Shown here: positions 23,535 through 31,513 of the stretch, one piece after another
Position numbering within the stretch: the first letter of the stretch is position 1
How the letters are laid out: every line of letters begins with the position of its first letter
IMG/VR virus record: IMGVR_UViG_3300041583_000371
Span: 18,992-82,991 of that record
DNA from: a virus
Length of the DNA: 64,000 nt
Strand: one strand, 5' to 3'
Position numbers and translations under genes: made by a program
Notes under the pieces: generated by a model
Database searches by the model: none
What the model saw: the letters and a program-made list of their open reading frames with translations, nothing else
What the model was told of the DNA's origin: nothing

Positions 23535-23956
23535 TGCAATTTTTTATTAAGATTAAGAAACACAAATGTTTTATCCTATTCAAAAGAAATTGGATAAATG
23601 TAAATAGCGAAATTATGGCAGGAGGCGGTGGCATTAAAGGATTCTGTATTTTGTTTACAGGTCTTGTAAAATGTTTATTTGGTGTACACAGGTTTCACAA
23701 GATTTTTCGTGTTAATAGCATGGATTTTAGTAACCAATGTAGATATTGTAGAAGTGAGTTTAAGATGCGCTATGCAATAATGATACCTTTTGAAGGTAGT
23801 TATATGTATGTAACAAAACTACCTATTGATGCCCATAGCAAAAATATTGAAGTTCATACATATAACACACTATATAAAGCTAAAGAAGCAGCACTTATTT
23901 GGGGTACGTTGGCAAAAGTTGTTGAGTATCCAGATACCACAAAGGAAATTATATGA
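23534..23956 (+). CDS. protein of unknown function, possibly two-part
   Basis: 140 aa from the ATG overlapping the preceding stop. The first ~75 residues are basic and hydrophobic with CRYC (about 74-77). The last 64 (from MRYAIMIPFEGSYMYVTKLP, ATG 23765) look like a stand-alone small phage protein. The true start could therefore be 23765, with AAGTGAG upstream. Overlaps the next gene by 4 bp. Confidence 0.55.
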   Translation: MQFFIKIKKHKCFILFKRNWINVNSEIMAGGGGIKGFCILFTGLVKCLFGVHRFHKIFRVNSMDFSNQCRYCRSEFKMRYAIMIPFEGSYMYVTKLPIDAHSKNIEVHTYNTLYKAKEAALIWGTLAKVVEYPDTTKEII

Positions 23957-24768
23957 GAATTAATTATTGGAGTTGTAGCAAGTTTGCTGATAAAATTCGA
24001 GGCACTAAAAAAATTGAGTGTGGTACCGCCGATGAATGGGCATCTTGGGATAGAAATGCAAAAAACTTTAACAAATTTAGATTTTGGGTTGCTGAAGAAG
24101 CTCTTGACGGCATTCAAAATTTCGTAAATTGGCCCAAAGATAAGATTTATGCAGTAAAATATTATGTTGTGAATCGTTGGGTTGATGAGACACATGCTCT
24201 TGTTGCGCACAAAAAACATATCAAACGAGGGCAATATCTAGATTTTGATAGCAGGATTTTGATATGCTTATTTGATGAGCTCGTAGATTTTGTAGAAATC
24301 GAAATGGCATATTCTTATCATCGCTGGGATGAAGAAAAAATAAAGAAATTGTCTTGGTGGCAAGGTGGAATGTGGCGTACCAGAACATGGCGCAGTTCTG
24401 AATTTGGAATTAAGCATCTTCAATGGTCAATGTCATTAACTAACGAAGATTGGCTTGAAGACGATAAAAAGCACGAAGCAGTTCCTACTTCACAAGCAGA
24501 AAATGCTAAAGAAATACTACATCTTTACACATGGTGGACTGAAACATACCCCAATCGCCCAGAAGCGTATGATTTGAGTGGTTGGAGTGCATATTGTGAC
24601 GACAAGAGATCTAGAGGTGTAGGATTTCTGGAAACAGACCCCGAAGAAAACCATGAAAAAACTGATATGATGCTTGAAAATATCAATTCAATCGAAAAAT
24701 CATATGAAGATGAAGATACAGAAATGTTAATTCGTCTCATTAAAATTAGAAGGTCATTGTGGACATGA
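23953..24768 (+). CDS. conserved phage protein of unknown function
   Basis: 271 aa. MRINYWSCSKFADKIRGTKK, FRFWVAEEALDGIQNFVNWP, YYVVNRWVDETHAL and LFDELVDFVEIEMAYSYHRW. Trp- and Tyr-rich and very recognisable as a family present in many unrelated myo- and siphoviruses, as I recall, but with no assigned activity. Soluble. Its conserved His/Asp/Glu residues could form a catalytic site; untested. Confidence 0.8.
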   Translation: MRINYWSCSKFADKIRGTKKIECGTADEWASWDRNAKNFNKFRFWVAEEALDGIQNFVNWPKDKIYAVKYYVVNRWVDETHALVAHKKHIKRGQYLDFDSRILICLFDELVDFVEIEMAYSYHRWDEEKIKKLSWWQGGMWRTRTWRSSEFGIKHLQWSMSLTNEDWLEDDKKHEAVPTSQAENAKEILHLYTWWTETYPNRPEAYDLSGWSAYCDDKRSRGVGFLETDPEENHEKTDMMLENINSIEKSYEDEDTEMLIRLIKIRRSLWT

Positions 24769-25172
24769 AAATATTTTGGTTTGCCCTTGGGGTACTATTA
24801 CTTGGAATTGCATATTTGGGTGTTATCCTACCTGGGATTCCTTGGAGTACCCCTGCGGTGGGAGCAGCATATTGTTTTGCAAAATCCAGCACTAGGATGC
24901 ATAAATGGATTTACAGCCATAAATTGTTCGGTCCTTTCTTGATTGGATGGCAAGAAAAAAGAATCTTCCCATTGAAATTCAAGTTTTTTATGGTAGGAAC
25001 AATGTCAACTTCACTATTATTTCTGTGGTTTACTACAGGTAATGTATTTGCAGTAATGGGGTCTGGTGGGTTTATGTTGTTGGTCGGTATTTGGAGTTGG
25101 AGATACCCAAGTTCATATGATGAATACCAAAAAAGAGTAAAAAATCAAAAACGTATAGGATGGCTAAAGTAA
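24765..25172 (+). CDS. DUF454 (YbaN-like) inner membrane protein
   Basis: 136 aa from ATG 24765 in ATGA overlap. Two N-terminal hydrophobic helices around LGVILPGIPWSTPAVGAAYC, FAKSSTRMHKWI, then two more helices. The LPG(I/L)PxTP signature and the FxxSSxRxHxW segment are the DUF454 core. The host homologue YbaN is an inner-membrane protein of unclear role. Confidence 0.85.
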   Translation: MKIFWFALGVLLLGIAYLGVILPGIPWSTPAVGAAYCFAKSSTRMHKWIYSHKLFGPFLIGWQEKRIFPLKFKFFMVGTMSTSLLFLWFTTGNVFAVMGSGGFMLLVGIWSWRYPSSYDEYQKRVKNQKRIGWLK

Positions 25173-25296
25173 ATAAAAATCATACAATAAATACAGGTGT
25201 TGTGACATCAAACCACCTTCACTTTTGATGTTACATAAAGCCCATACTACTAATAATCAGTGGATCACATATCCGCGTAGAATTGAAGGAAAAATA

Positions 25297-25905
25297 ATGA
25301 ATAAAAAAGCATCAAAATTTGACTTGGCTGATATTTTTGGCAAGCAAACAAAACAAGATGATAAAAGTTTTTGCAAGCCTATTATGCATATACATGAATT
25401 TTACCTAAGTGGTGTCATAGAAACCGCAGATGAATATATCCCATGGTTTGACACAATTCGCCATGCTGGTTCTAATGATGCAATAAAAATATACATAAAT
25501 TCGTATGGTGGTGATATGAATACCGCAATTCAAATGTTGAGAGTTATCAACGAGACAGAAGCAACAGTAATTGCATCTATCGAAGGCGCATGTATGTCAG
25601 CAGCTACTATGATATTGTTGGCGGCAGACAATGTTGAGGTTTCGCCACACTCACAAATTATGTTTCACAACTATTCAGGCGGCACTATCGGCAAGGGCAG
25701 TGATATGCATTCGCAAATAGAGTTTGAAAGAAAATGGTCTATCAAACTAATGAATGATGTATATCAGGGGTTTCTATCAAAAGATGAAATCCAAAAACTT
25801 ATAGACGGAAGTGATATATGGATGGATGGCGATGAAGTTGTCAAGCGTCTCGAAGCAAAAAACAAAAAAGATAAACCAAAGTCCAAGAAAAAATCAGAAA
25901 AATAA
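25297..25905 (+). CDS. clpP: ClpP-like serine protease
   Basis: 202 aa from ATG 25297 (RBS GAAGGAAAAATA). ClpP/crotonase fold: YINSYGGDMNTAIQML (oxyanion region), nucleophile Ser in EGACMSAATMILL, catalytic His in MFHNYSGG, acidic residue in DGSDIWMDGDEV, and a Lys-rich C terminus. About the size of bacterial ClpP (~200 aa) but without the usual ClpA/X-binding N-terminal sequence. Could process head proteins, or replace or redirect host ClpP; which is not shown. Confidence 0.9.
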   Translation: MNKKASKFDLADIFGKQTKQDDKSFCKPIMHIHEFYLSGVIETADEYIPWFDTIRHAGSNDAIKIYINSYGGDMNTAIQMLRVINETEATVIASIEGACMSAATMILLAADNVEVSPHSQIMFHNYSGGTIGKGSDMHSQIEFERKWSIKLMNDVYQGFLSKDEIQKLIDGSDIWMDGDEVVKRLEAKNKKDKPKSKKKSEK

Positions 25906-25988
25906 ACTACAATTTTGATATGTTGTTTGTGTTAGTAGAATTAAATTCCAACCTTGCACAAACAACAACAAAAGATGTATATCCCCTA

Positions 25989-26017
25989 TTGACAAGCCTC
26001 CCAAATTATCATATAAC
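25989..26017 (+). promoter_or_regulatory. sigma70-type promoter
   Basis: TTGACA (25989-25994), 17-bp spacer, TATAAC (26012-26017), 25 bp before the gene at 26042. Upstream, an 11-bp inverted repeat (TGTTGTTTGTG near 25921 with CACAAACAACA near 25958) may end the clpP transcript. Confidence 0.8.
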
Positions 26018-26041
26018 ATAGATAAAGAAAAGGAGATATCA

Positions 26042-26296
26042 ATGCGTATCACTGCTGAAAATATGACTTCTATCGCAATCGGAACCAAAGTTGTTATGGT
26101 CTGGGGTGCATATTACCCAACAGAAGAAGGTCTCGTAGTTGATTACGAAATTATGCCACCTTCAAAATTCTTTCCGGCCAAATATATGGTTGTCGTAGAA
26201 GGTTCTAATGGTCAAATCCATGACACAACAGAATTTGTAAATTCTGGAGTCGGAATTTATCTCGAAAGTGTTTATATGCAACCCAGAAGCTACTAA
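26042..26296 (+). CDS. small beta-rich protein of unknown function
   Basis: 84 aa, strong RBS AAGGAGATATCA. Contains TKVVMVWGAYYPTEEGLVVD, a KOW/SH3-like beta pattern, and ends YMQPRSY. First gene of the operon from the promoter at 25989. Function unknown. Confidence 0.65.
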   Translation: MRITAENMTSIAIGTKVVMVWGAYYPTEEGLVVDYEIMPPSKFFPAKYMVVVEGSNGQIHDTTEFVNSGVGIYLESVYMQPRSY

Positions 26297-26309
26297 GGAG
26301 AATTTAAAA

Positions 26310-26852
26310 ATGACAAACCCAATTTGCACCGTGATGGTTGGTATGCCCGCGATGGGGAAGTCTACACAAGTTGATCTATTGAAAAAAATAGACCCAGATA
26401 TTTTTGTATACAGTACAGATAACTTCATCGAAGAAGCTGCCCTGCAATTCAATATTACTTATGATGAAGCGTTCGAAGCAAATATTAAAAATGCAACTTC
26501 GTCAATGAACGCACTTCTTGATATTGCTGCGCAAAACAAACAAAATATTATTTGGGACCAAACAAATTTAGCACTTGCCAAACGCAAAAAAATCATAAAT
26601 CGTATGAAACAGGCGAATTATGATATTCACTGTCATTGCATTGTTCCACCAGAAGTCAAAGACGTTGACAATTTACATGCTTGGAAATATCGCCTATTAA
26701 ATCGGATTGGCAAAACTATCCCCATTAACATATTGACAAGCATGTATAATTCTTATATTACCCCATCTATTGATGAGGGGTTTGATATGATTACTTTTGT
26801 CGATATGAATGGAACCTTATTGTCTACAAATCATATGGAGTTGCCTTTATGA
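26310..26852 (+). CDS. P-loop kinase, polynucleotide-kinase-like
   Basis: 180 aa from ATG 26310 (RBS AAGGAG; the longer frame overlaps the previous gene). Walker A GMPAMGKST (about 10-18), VYSTDNFIEE, and WDQTNLALAKRKKIINRM near 82-100, the substrate-strand and helix pattern of T4 PseT-type 5'-kinase domains and zeta-like small kinases. There is no C-terminal 3'-phosphatase. With the RNA ligase at 44657 it could take part in RNA end repair; that link is inference. Confidence 0.8.
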   Translation: MTNPICTVMVGMPAMGKSTQVDLLKKIDPDIFVYSTDNFIEEAALQFNITYDEAFEANIKNATSSMNALLDIAAQNKQNIIWDQTNLALAKRKKIINRMKQANYDIHCHCIVPPEVKDVDNLHAWKYRLLNRIGKTIPINILTSMYNSYITPSIDEGFDMITFVDMNGTLLSTNHMELPL

Positions 26853-27169
26853 TGTATAATCCTGATAATTGGGTTGTTGTATATTTTAAAACCGAAAATC
26901 CACACTATAGGGTGGTAGCTGGATGGGGTGGTGGATACACAACAGGTAATAGTTGGAAAATGAGCTCTGGGATTGTTGGTGTTACAATAAACGAAGATAA
27001 GTTTACCTTTACTGGTTACAGTGATTCTACATACTTATGCCACAAAGACTCATATTGTTTTCGATTGAATAATGCCCATGTTTGGGATATGCTTGTAAAA
27101 AAACATGGCGATAATGTAGAAATTGTAGATGAATTTGTTGATTGGAAAAACATGGATTGGATTATATAA
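26849..27169 (+). CDS. phage protein, paralogue of the gene at 30323
   Basis: 106 aa, ATGA overlap with the kinase. DNWVVVYFKTENPHYRVVAG, GGYTTGNSWKMSSGI, Cys-His knuckle, AHVWDMLVKKHGDNVEI and DWKNMDWI align along the full length with the 121-aa protein at 30323. This indicates a duplicated family in this genome. Function unknown. Confidence 0.75.
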   Translation: MMYNPDNWVVVYFKTENPHYRVVAGWGGGYTTGNSWKMSSGIVGVTINEDKFTFTGYSDSTYLCHKDSYCFRLNNAHVWDMLVKKHGDNVEIVDEFVDWKNMDWII

Positions 27170-27195
27170 TGTGGAGTAAAATACAAAATTAGTGC

Positions 27196-27224
27196 TTGCG
27201 CGGTACTACCATAAATGCTATAAC
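27196..27224 (+). promoter_or_regulatory. sigma70-type promoter
   Basis: TTGCGC (27196-27201), 17-bp spacer, TATAAC (27219-27224), 30 bp before the GTG of the high-GC gene at 27255. Confidence 0.6.
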
Positions 27225-27254
27225 TAACACACAGGTAAAACACAGGAGACGAAA

Positions 27255-27554
27255 GTGGGACGCATTATTACTCCAACCTACCGCGCCGAATACAGAGACC
27301 AAGCTGGATGGCATGTGATTGCGTGGAATGTCCGAGGCGGCGTCAACAGCACGGCGAACGGTGCACCGACTGATAAAAACGCAGAGATCATGCGCCGCAA
27401 TCTGAACGCCAGCTTTGAGCAGAACGGCTGTAACTATCACGCGTCGGTTGCAGCAGGATACCTCATCCATGTTAGTCAGGTTCGCCTAATCCATCAAGCA
27501 ACAGGCCAGCAAGTTGCCAATATCGCCGCGCCCATGTTCGAAATTTTTAACTAG
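27255..27554 (+). CDS. high-GC gene of unknown function, probable recent acquisition
   Basis: 99 aa, GTG start with RBS CAGGAGACGAAA. Contains TYRAEYRDQAGWHVIAWNVR and HASVAAGYLIHVSQVRLIHQ. The base composition is clearly GC-rich (roughly 55%, by eye) against AT-rich neighbours, with codons such as CGC, GCC and CAG that surrounding genes avoid. This fits a recent origin from a host chromosome, plasmid or another phage. The domain resembles small plasmid/phage proteins I cannot name. Confidence 0.7.
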   Translation: MGRIITPTYRAEYRDQAGWHVIAWNVRGGVNSTANGAPTDKNAEIMRRNLNASFEQNGCNYHASVAAGYLIHVSQVRLIHQATGQQVANIAAPMFEIFN

Positions 27555-27572
27555 TTATATGTGAAATACATG

Positions 27573-27601
27573 TTGGCTTACACACATTTTAGATATATAA
27601 A
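27573..27601 (+). promoter_or_regulatory. sigma70-type promoter
   Basis: TTGGCT (27573-27578), 17-bp spacer, TATAAA (27596-27601), 31 bp before the small membrane protein at 27633. Confidence 0.55.
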
Positions 27602-27632
27602 GTAATTCTAATGACAAATAAAGGAACACACC

Positions 27633-27806
27633 ATGAAACTAACTTTTGGAATACTGCTTATTGTTTTTGTTGCGGTTATGCCGCTTGTACTGATTTGGGC
27701 GGTTAATACCCTATTCCCAGTTGCGGCTATTCCGTTCGTATTTGAGACTTGGTTGGCCGCGCTTGTAATCGGCGGTATGTTTAGTAAAAACACGGCTGTC
27801 AAGTAA
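27633..27806 (+). CDS. small membrane protein (57 aa)
   Basis: Two hydrophobic helices: MKLTFGILLIVFVAVMPLVL and a second ending IGGMFSKN. RBS AAAGGAACACACC. This two-helix small protein type is common in early regions of proteobacterial phages. Function unknown. Confidence 0.65.
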   Translation: MKLTFGILLIVFVAVMPLVLIWAVNTLFPVAAIPFVFETWLAALVIGGMFSKNTAVK

Positions 27807-27877
27807 CAGTCTGACACCACCTACTGTGATGCTATTGTAAAACAAGTAGGTTAAATATATATCAAAGGAAACACGCT

Positions 27878-27994
27878 ATGACATACTTTCTGATTATACT
27901 TATTACACATATTATTGTACTTGCAGTAGGTTATCTTTATGGGCGCAACAATGCGGAACCAGTTTTTGACTTACAAAACGAGAAAGATATTTGA
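27878..27994 (+). CDS. small membrane protein (38 aa)
   Basis: MTYFLIILITHIIVLAVGYL then YGRNNAEP and a polar tail. Single transmembrane helix, RBS AAAGGAAACACGCT. Stop followed after 1 bp by the next gene. A weak promoter (CTGACA 27811, 16 bp, TATTGT 27833) lies upstream. Confidence 0.55.
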   Translation: MTYFLIILITHIIVLAVGYLYGRNNAEPVFDLQNEKDI

Positions 27995-27995
27995 C

Positions 27996-28136
27996 ATGGT
28001 TAATTTTTTACTTTTGTTGTTTGTCGTTTTTAGTATTGGCATGGCGGCTTTCACTTTTTCAAAATGTGGTTCGCGTACATTGATGCTAGGAAATGGTGTT
28101 TCTTATGCCGCATTTAGTGGTATGTGCGACAATTAA
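27996..28136 (+). CDS. small membrane protein (46 aa)
   Basis: ATG 27996 rather than the upstream in-frame ATG at 27939, which lies within the preceding gene. MVNFLLLLFVVFSIGMAAFT is one membrane helix, followed by a short Cys-containing tail. Function unknown. Confidence 0.55.
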   Translation: MVNFLLLLFVVFSIGMAAFTFSKCGSRTLMLGNGVSYAAFSGMCDN

Positions 28137-28211
28137 AACTAGATTGGTGCTTGACAAGATACGAATTATCAATTAATCTGTATTCATAATGTAACACAAA
28201 AGGAACGAAAC

Positions 28212-28553
28212 ATGTCTTACATCTCAAAAGAAATGAAGTCTGTCCGTATGCCAAACATCAAAGCCGTACTGAAAAAGTATGACATGAAAGGTACTGTTTC
28301 TACGCCTAAGAATTCTAAGATAGTCGTCACACTTACTTCAGGTAAGGTTAATATTGGCGAAAATGTAAATGTTTACAACATTGATTACAACTTTAAAGGT
28401 GTTGCAAAAGACTTTTTGAACGAACTTGTTGCCGCAATGAAAGGCAGCGATTGGTATGATAATTCCGAAGTCAATAGCGATTACTTTGATGTCGCCTTTT
28501 ATTACGGTATTGATGTAGGTAGGTGGCCTAAGAAATTCGTACTTACAGAGTAA
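28212..28553 (+). CDS. conserved phage/plasmid protein, LPD29-like
   Basis: 113 aa, RBS AAAGGAACGAAAC. MPNIKAVLKKYDMKGTVSTP, IVVTLTSGKVNIG and SDYFDVAFYYGIDVGRWPKK form the pattern of a widespread phage and plasmid protein, similar to the large-polyvalent-protein-associated domain LPD29 as I recall. Exact role unknown. Upstream TTGACA at 28151 has no convincing -10. Confidence 0.75.
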   Translation: MSYISKEMKSVRMPNIKAVLKKYDMKGTVSTPKNSKIVVTLTSGKVNIGENVNVYNIDYNFKGVAKDFLNELVAAMKGSDWYDNSEVNSDYFDVAFYYGIDVGRWPKKFVLTE

Positions 28554-28581
28554 TTTTAACATGAAATTAATGAGGGCTTGA

Positions 28582-28938
28582 ATGTCAATTTCTAATAAAG
28601 AAATAATCCCATATGTAGTGCAAGATTGTTTAGTAATGAAATCGCTTGACAGTAGTGCAGAAAATTTAAAAGATGAAATTGATAATGTAGTTACATTAGC
28701 AAAATCAAAAGGAATGGTAAATGCTGGAACGTTTTATTTTTCCGCTTGCGAATTAAATGATGGCGAAATTGTAGCAAGGTATTATTATTACCGTAGTGAA
28801 ACCGACAAAGAACAAAGAAAAAGACTAAATGAAGAAATGAAAAGTAAGAATGCAGGTATCCTTATTGCTAAAACAAAAAAAGACAAAGAGTATGCCAATT
28901 ATTTGCGGTTGCATAAAAAGTTTGGTACAGACGAATGA
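28582..28938 (+). CDS. protein of unknown function
   Basis: 118 aa. A mixed alpha/beta N-terminal half (YVVQDCLVMKSLDSSAENLK) and a Lys/Glu-rich helical C-terminal half (ETDKEQRKRLNEEMKSKN). RBS GAGGGCTTGA. Overlaps the next gene by ATGA. Confidence 0.6.
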   Translation: MSISNKEIIPYVVQDCLVMKSLDSSAENLKDEIDNVVTLAKSKGMVNAGTFYFSACELNDGEIVARYYYYRSETDKEQRKRLNEEMKSKNAGILIAKTKKDKEYANYLRLHKKFGTDE

Positions 28939-29114
28939 TTAATACAGCGGGTGCATTCATCTTGGTAATTATATACACCACTTTCAATTTCAGTGGGAGT
29001 GGCGTGGCAATGCAAGAATTTAATAATGAAGAATCTTGTCGAGCAGCAATTGTTCAGTTAAAACTAATTGGCAGTGTTAGAGGGTTCTGCATTGCCAAGG
29101 ATGTAATTGAATGA
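28935..29114 (+). CDS. small membrane/exported protein (59 aa)
   Basis: MINTAGAFILVIIYTTFNFS hydrophobic start, then AMQEFNNEESCRAAIVQLKL and GFCIAKDV with two Cys that could form a disulfide if exported. The same layout (membrane leader plus a short Cys domain) recurs in small phage proteins. ATGA overlap on both sides. Confidence 0.6.
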   Translation: MINTAGAFILVIIYTTFNFSGSGVAMQEFNNEESCRAAIVQLKLIGSVRGFCIAKDVIE

Positions 29115-29269
29115 ATGAACATCATAGTAAATTATTATTATTTTTGCTGGCAGCAGAAAACAATGATCCCACTATGCGTTTTGGGGTCTATACTATCCAT
29201 GAAACTATCAATAGTCTTGCATCAATACTCGAAACCACTCCAGACAAATTGCGAAAATCGTTAGAATAA
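29111..29269 (+). CDS. small protein of unknown function (52 aa)
   Basis: Begins MNEHHSKLLLFLLAAENNDP; ATGA overlap with the preceding gene. Predicted helical; ends TTPDKLRKSLE. No homologue recognised. Confidence 0.5.
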   Translation: MNEHHSKLLLFLLAAENNDPTMRFGVYTIHETINSLASILETTPDKLRKSLE

Positions 29270-29318
29270 AATTTTATTGGTTATCATAAGGTATTAACAG
29301 AAAAAGACACTTTATGTA

Positions 29319-29347
29319 TTGACTAACCATTCAATCTGTCGTATACC
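29319..29347 (+). promoter_or_regulatory. sigma70-type promoter
   Basis: TTGACT (29319-29324), 17-bp spacer, TATACC (29342-29347), 30 bp before the gene at 29377. Confidence 0.6.
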
Positions 29348-29376
29348 TATTATGTAGAAAATAGTAAGGATTTAAA

Positions 29377-29577
29377 ATGACATGTGCTGAAAAATTAATT
29401 GCTTCTTTTTACTCGAAACCCGTTACTTTTTGTACCTCATCCGATGGATTTCGTGCGGTAGAAGTTTTTAATGTACACACATTTAGTTATGAAGTGCATG
29501 AAGTCCTTGTTTTGGCAGCGGAAATTATGAAATATAAGCGCATGATGAACCGCTTGCGCAACAAAAGAAACAAATAA
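29377..29577 (+). CDS. small basic protein of unknown function (66 aa)
   Basis: TFCTSSDGFRAVEVFNVHTF followed by a basic helix ending MMNRLRNKRNK. RBS AAGGATTTAAA. The basic tail could contact nucleic acid; not otherwise recognised. Confidence 0.55.
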   Translation: MTCAEKLIASFYSKPVTFCTSSDGFRAVEVFNVHTFSYEVHEVLVLAAEIMKYKRMMNRLRNKRNK

Positions 29578-29623
29578 TATTTTTATGTTGGCATGAAACC
29601 AGTATAAGATTTGGTGAGGCAAA

Positions 29624-30283
29624 ATGAGTAAAACAAGATATATAGGCGATGTACACGGCTACGTTCGCGAACTGCAATTGGTCCTGAACAATCTTCCTCA
29701 GGAAGTCACTTCTGTCGTTCAAGTTGGTGATATGGGCGTGGGGTTTGAAAAAAGCAAATATTGGCACACAAATCTTGATGATATGATGGTTCGCAAAAAT
29801 GCAAAATTCATTCGAGGAAATCATGACTCGCCTAATGAATGTAAGAAGATGAAATCGTGGATTCCAGATTCTACAGTTATTAATGATGTAATGTATATGG
29901 GCGGTGCTTGGTCGATTGATCACCATTGGAGGACTATGGGTATTGACATGTGGGAGGATGAAGAACTCTCTTATGCTGATCTAAACATTGCTATCAATAT
30001 GTTTGAACTTGCACAGCCAAGAGTAATGGTTACGCACGATTGTCCTGCAGAGATCGCTCTCGAACTGTTTATCAAAACAGGGAACAGTTTAGGCGGTAAA
30101 AACCAATTCAAAACTAGGACCGCATCGGCACTACAGGCCATGTTTGAAGTCCACCAGCCCGATTTGCACATTTTTGGTCATTGGCACACTGATGTTGATA
30201 AAGTTGTAAATGGGACAAGATTTATTTGTCTTGGTGAACTCAGCTATTGTGATGTTGATGATGATACTCTTGAAGTTGCATAG
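29624..30283 (+). CDS. metallophosphoesterase
   Basis: 219 aa. GDVHG (8-12), GDMGVGF (about 35), GNHDSP (about 66), THDCP (about 138) and GHWH (about 185): complete calcineurin-like phosphoesterase signature. The short single-domain form resembles bacterial and phage serine/threonine or dinucleoside-polyphosphate phosphatases. Substrate unknown. Second of three such enzymes in the window. Confidence 0.9.
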   Translation: MSKTRYIGDVHGYVRELQLVLNNLPQEVTSVVQVGDMGVGFEKSKYWHTNLDDMMVRKNAKFIRGNHDSPNECKKMKSWIPDSTVINDVMYMGGAWSIDHHWRTMGIDMWEDEELSYADLNIAINMFELAQPRVMVTHDCPAEIALELFIKTGNSLGGKNQFKTRTASALQAMFEVHQPDLHIFGHWHTDVDKVVNGTRFICLGELSYCDVDDDTLEVA

Positions 30284-30322
30284 TAAAAATAATATAATCA
30301 TTTTGAAATTAAGGAACATTTC

Positions 30323-30688
30323 ATGAAAAATTATAAAGTTGACAATTGGGTTATTATAAAATTTAATGGTGTGGAACCACACTATAGAGTTCTCAGTGGA
30401 AAATCAGGTGGCTACCTTGATGGTAGCAGTTGGTGTATGGAAAGCGGCATCATAAGTGTTAAAAGTAGAACTGACCATTATGTGAGTCTAGGCGAAAAGA
30501 TAGAAATCTTTTTGTATGAATTTTTCAGCACAAGTGGTTCTTGTTACACTTGCAACAAAGAATCTTACGGTATCAAAATGAACAACGCATATGTTTGGGA
30601 CAAGCTAAAAAAAATCTATGGGGATGAAGTCGAATTGATGAACGAAGATACAGATTGGCTGGACATTGATTGGCTGACCAAAGTATAG
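30323..30688 (+). CDS. phage protein, paralogue of the gene at 26849
   Basis: 121 aa with RBS AAGGAACATTTC. VDNWVIIKFNGVEPHYRVLS, GGYLDGSSWCMESGIISV, then an insertion of ~15 residues with CYTC before YGIKMNNAYVWDKLKKIYGD. Shares the whole layout with the 106-aa protein at 26849. Function unknown. Confidence 0.75.
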   Translation: MKNYKVDNWVIIKFNGVEPHYRVLSGKSGGYLDGSSWCMESGIISVKSRTDHYVSLGEKIEIFLYEFFSTSGSCYTCNKESYGIKMNNAYVWDKLKKIYGDEVELMNEDTDWLDIDWLTKV

Positions 30689-30816
30689 TATTATAAATTC
30701 CAGTACTATAGTTGTTGGATTATAAGTCAACTACATTTTCAACAGTGTTTTCTAAATTAGCGATTGTTGCGTTGATTACATCGTGGCCTATCACCTATAA
30801 AAGAACGTAATATCTA

Positions 30817-30873
30817 TTGACTTTGATCTACTGAAAAAGTATAGTTGACGCAACACTTCGATTAGCTTATGAC
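30817..30873 (+). promoter_or_regulatory. two tandem overlapping sigma70-type promoters
   Basis: First: TTGACT (30817-30822), 17 bp, TATAGT (30840-30845). Second: TTGACG (30845-30850), 17 bp, TATGAC (30868-30873). The -10 of the first touches the -35 of the second. The 200-bp space 30689-30890 holds no gene that I can see. Confidence 0.6.
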
Positions 30874-30890
30874 AATAAAAGGACTGTGAA

Positions 30891-31091
30891 ATGAAAGTTT
30901 ATATTTACCTACATGACTGGCATGTTGATTATGATATGCACGGTACTAATATCGTCTGGGTGTCAGATGAACTACATCTACCAACTTATAATTCTATAAT
31001 TCAATGCTGTCACCGAGTGGAGTTCTGGGAAGACGGGATCAAACAATGGACTAAGGAACAAGTCGGAAAAATGTCACCAAATTGGATCTGA
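30891..31091 (+). CDS. small protein of unknown function (66 aa)
   Basis: MKVYIYLHDWHVDYDMHGTN, Trp/His-rich, ends KMSPNWI. RBS AAAGGACTGTGA. It sits directly behind the tandem promoters at 30817. No homologue recognised. Confidence 0.55.
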   Translation: MKVYIYLHDWHVDYDMHGTNIVWVSDELHLPTYNSIIQCCHRVEFWEDGIKQWTKEQVGKMSPNWI

Positions 31092-31134
31092 TAAACATCT
31101 TTTGGCTAATTTTTATATGTGTATCGGAAAGCGC

Positions 31135-31287
31135 ATGGAATTTAAAAACTACGAACCAAAGCATTACTCTGGAATGCCAGAAGAATTAAAGTCTTATGAT
31201 GAAGTGGAAGTTGTATTTTCGGATTCGGATGAGTCTTGGATTGACATTGCAGCCAATGCGCTGTATTCAGCATCAAAATTCCTATGA
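31135..31287 (+). CDS. small acidic protein (50 aa)
   Basis: ATG 31135 with GGAAAG seven bases upstream. MEFKNYEPKHYSGMPEELKS then SDSDESWIDIAANALYSASK. Overlaps the next gene by ATGA. Function unknown. Confidence 0.5.
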   Translation: MEFKNYEPKHYSGMPEELKSYDEVEVVFSDSDESWIDIAANALYSASKFL

Positions 31288-31490
31288 AGCTAATTGATAA
31301 ACTCATGGATATAGATGCCATGCTGTATGGTAAAGGCGGAACAAACTTTATCAATATTCGCATTGTGATGGATGATATTGATGATCTAGTTTTGGAAAAA
31401 AACAGCAATGCAATTAAATTTGCAGATAGTATGGAATTACTACATTCAGTATTAAAGAAAGTAACGGAAATAAAATCTGATAATAGGTAA
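31284..31490 (+). CDS. small helical protein (68 aa)
   Basis: MKLIDKLMDIDAMLYGKGGT and two later helices, acidic. Translationally coupled to the gene before it. Function unknown. Confidence 0.55.
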   Translation: MKLIDKLMDIDAMLYGKGGTNFINIRIVMDDIDDLVLEKNSNAIKFADSMELLHSVLKKVTEIKSDNR

Positions 31491-31513
31491 ATTTAATAAC
31501 AAGGAAAAATGAT

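Noticed and set aside
25205-25231. 8-bp inverted repeat upstream of clpP as a terminator
   Set aside because: Arms ACATCAAA and TTTGATGT are AT-rich, with an 11-base loop and no T tract; too weak to call.
28151-28190. Promoter with TTGACA at 28151
   Set aside because: The -35 is perfect but no acceptable -10 occurs at 16-18 bp; the nearest candidates are at other distances.
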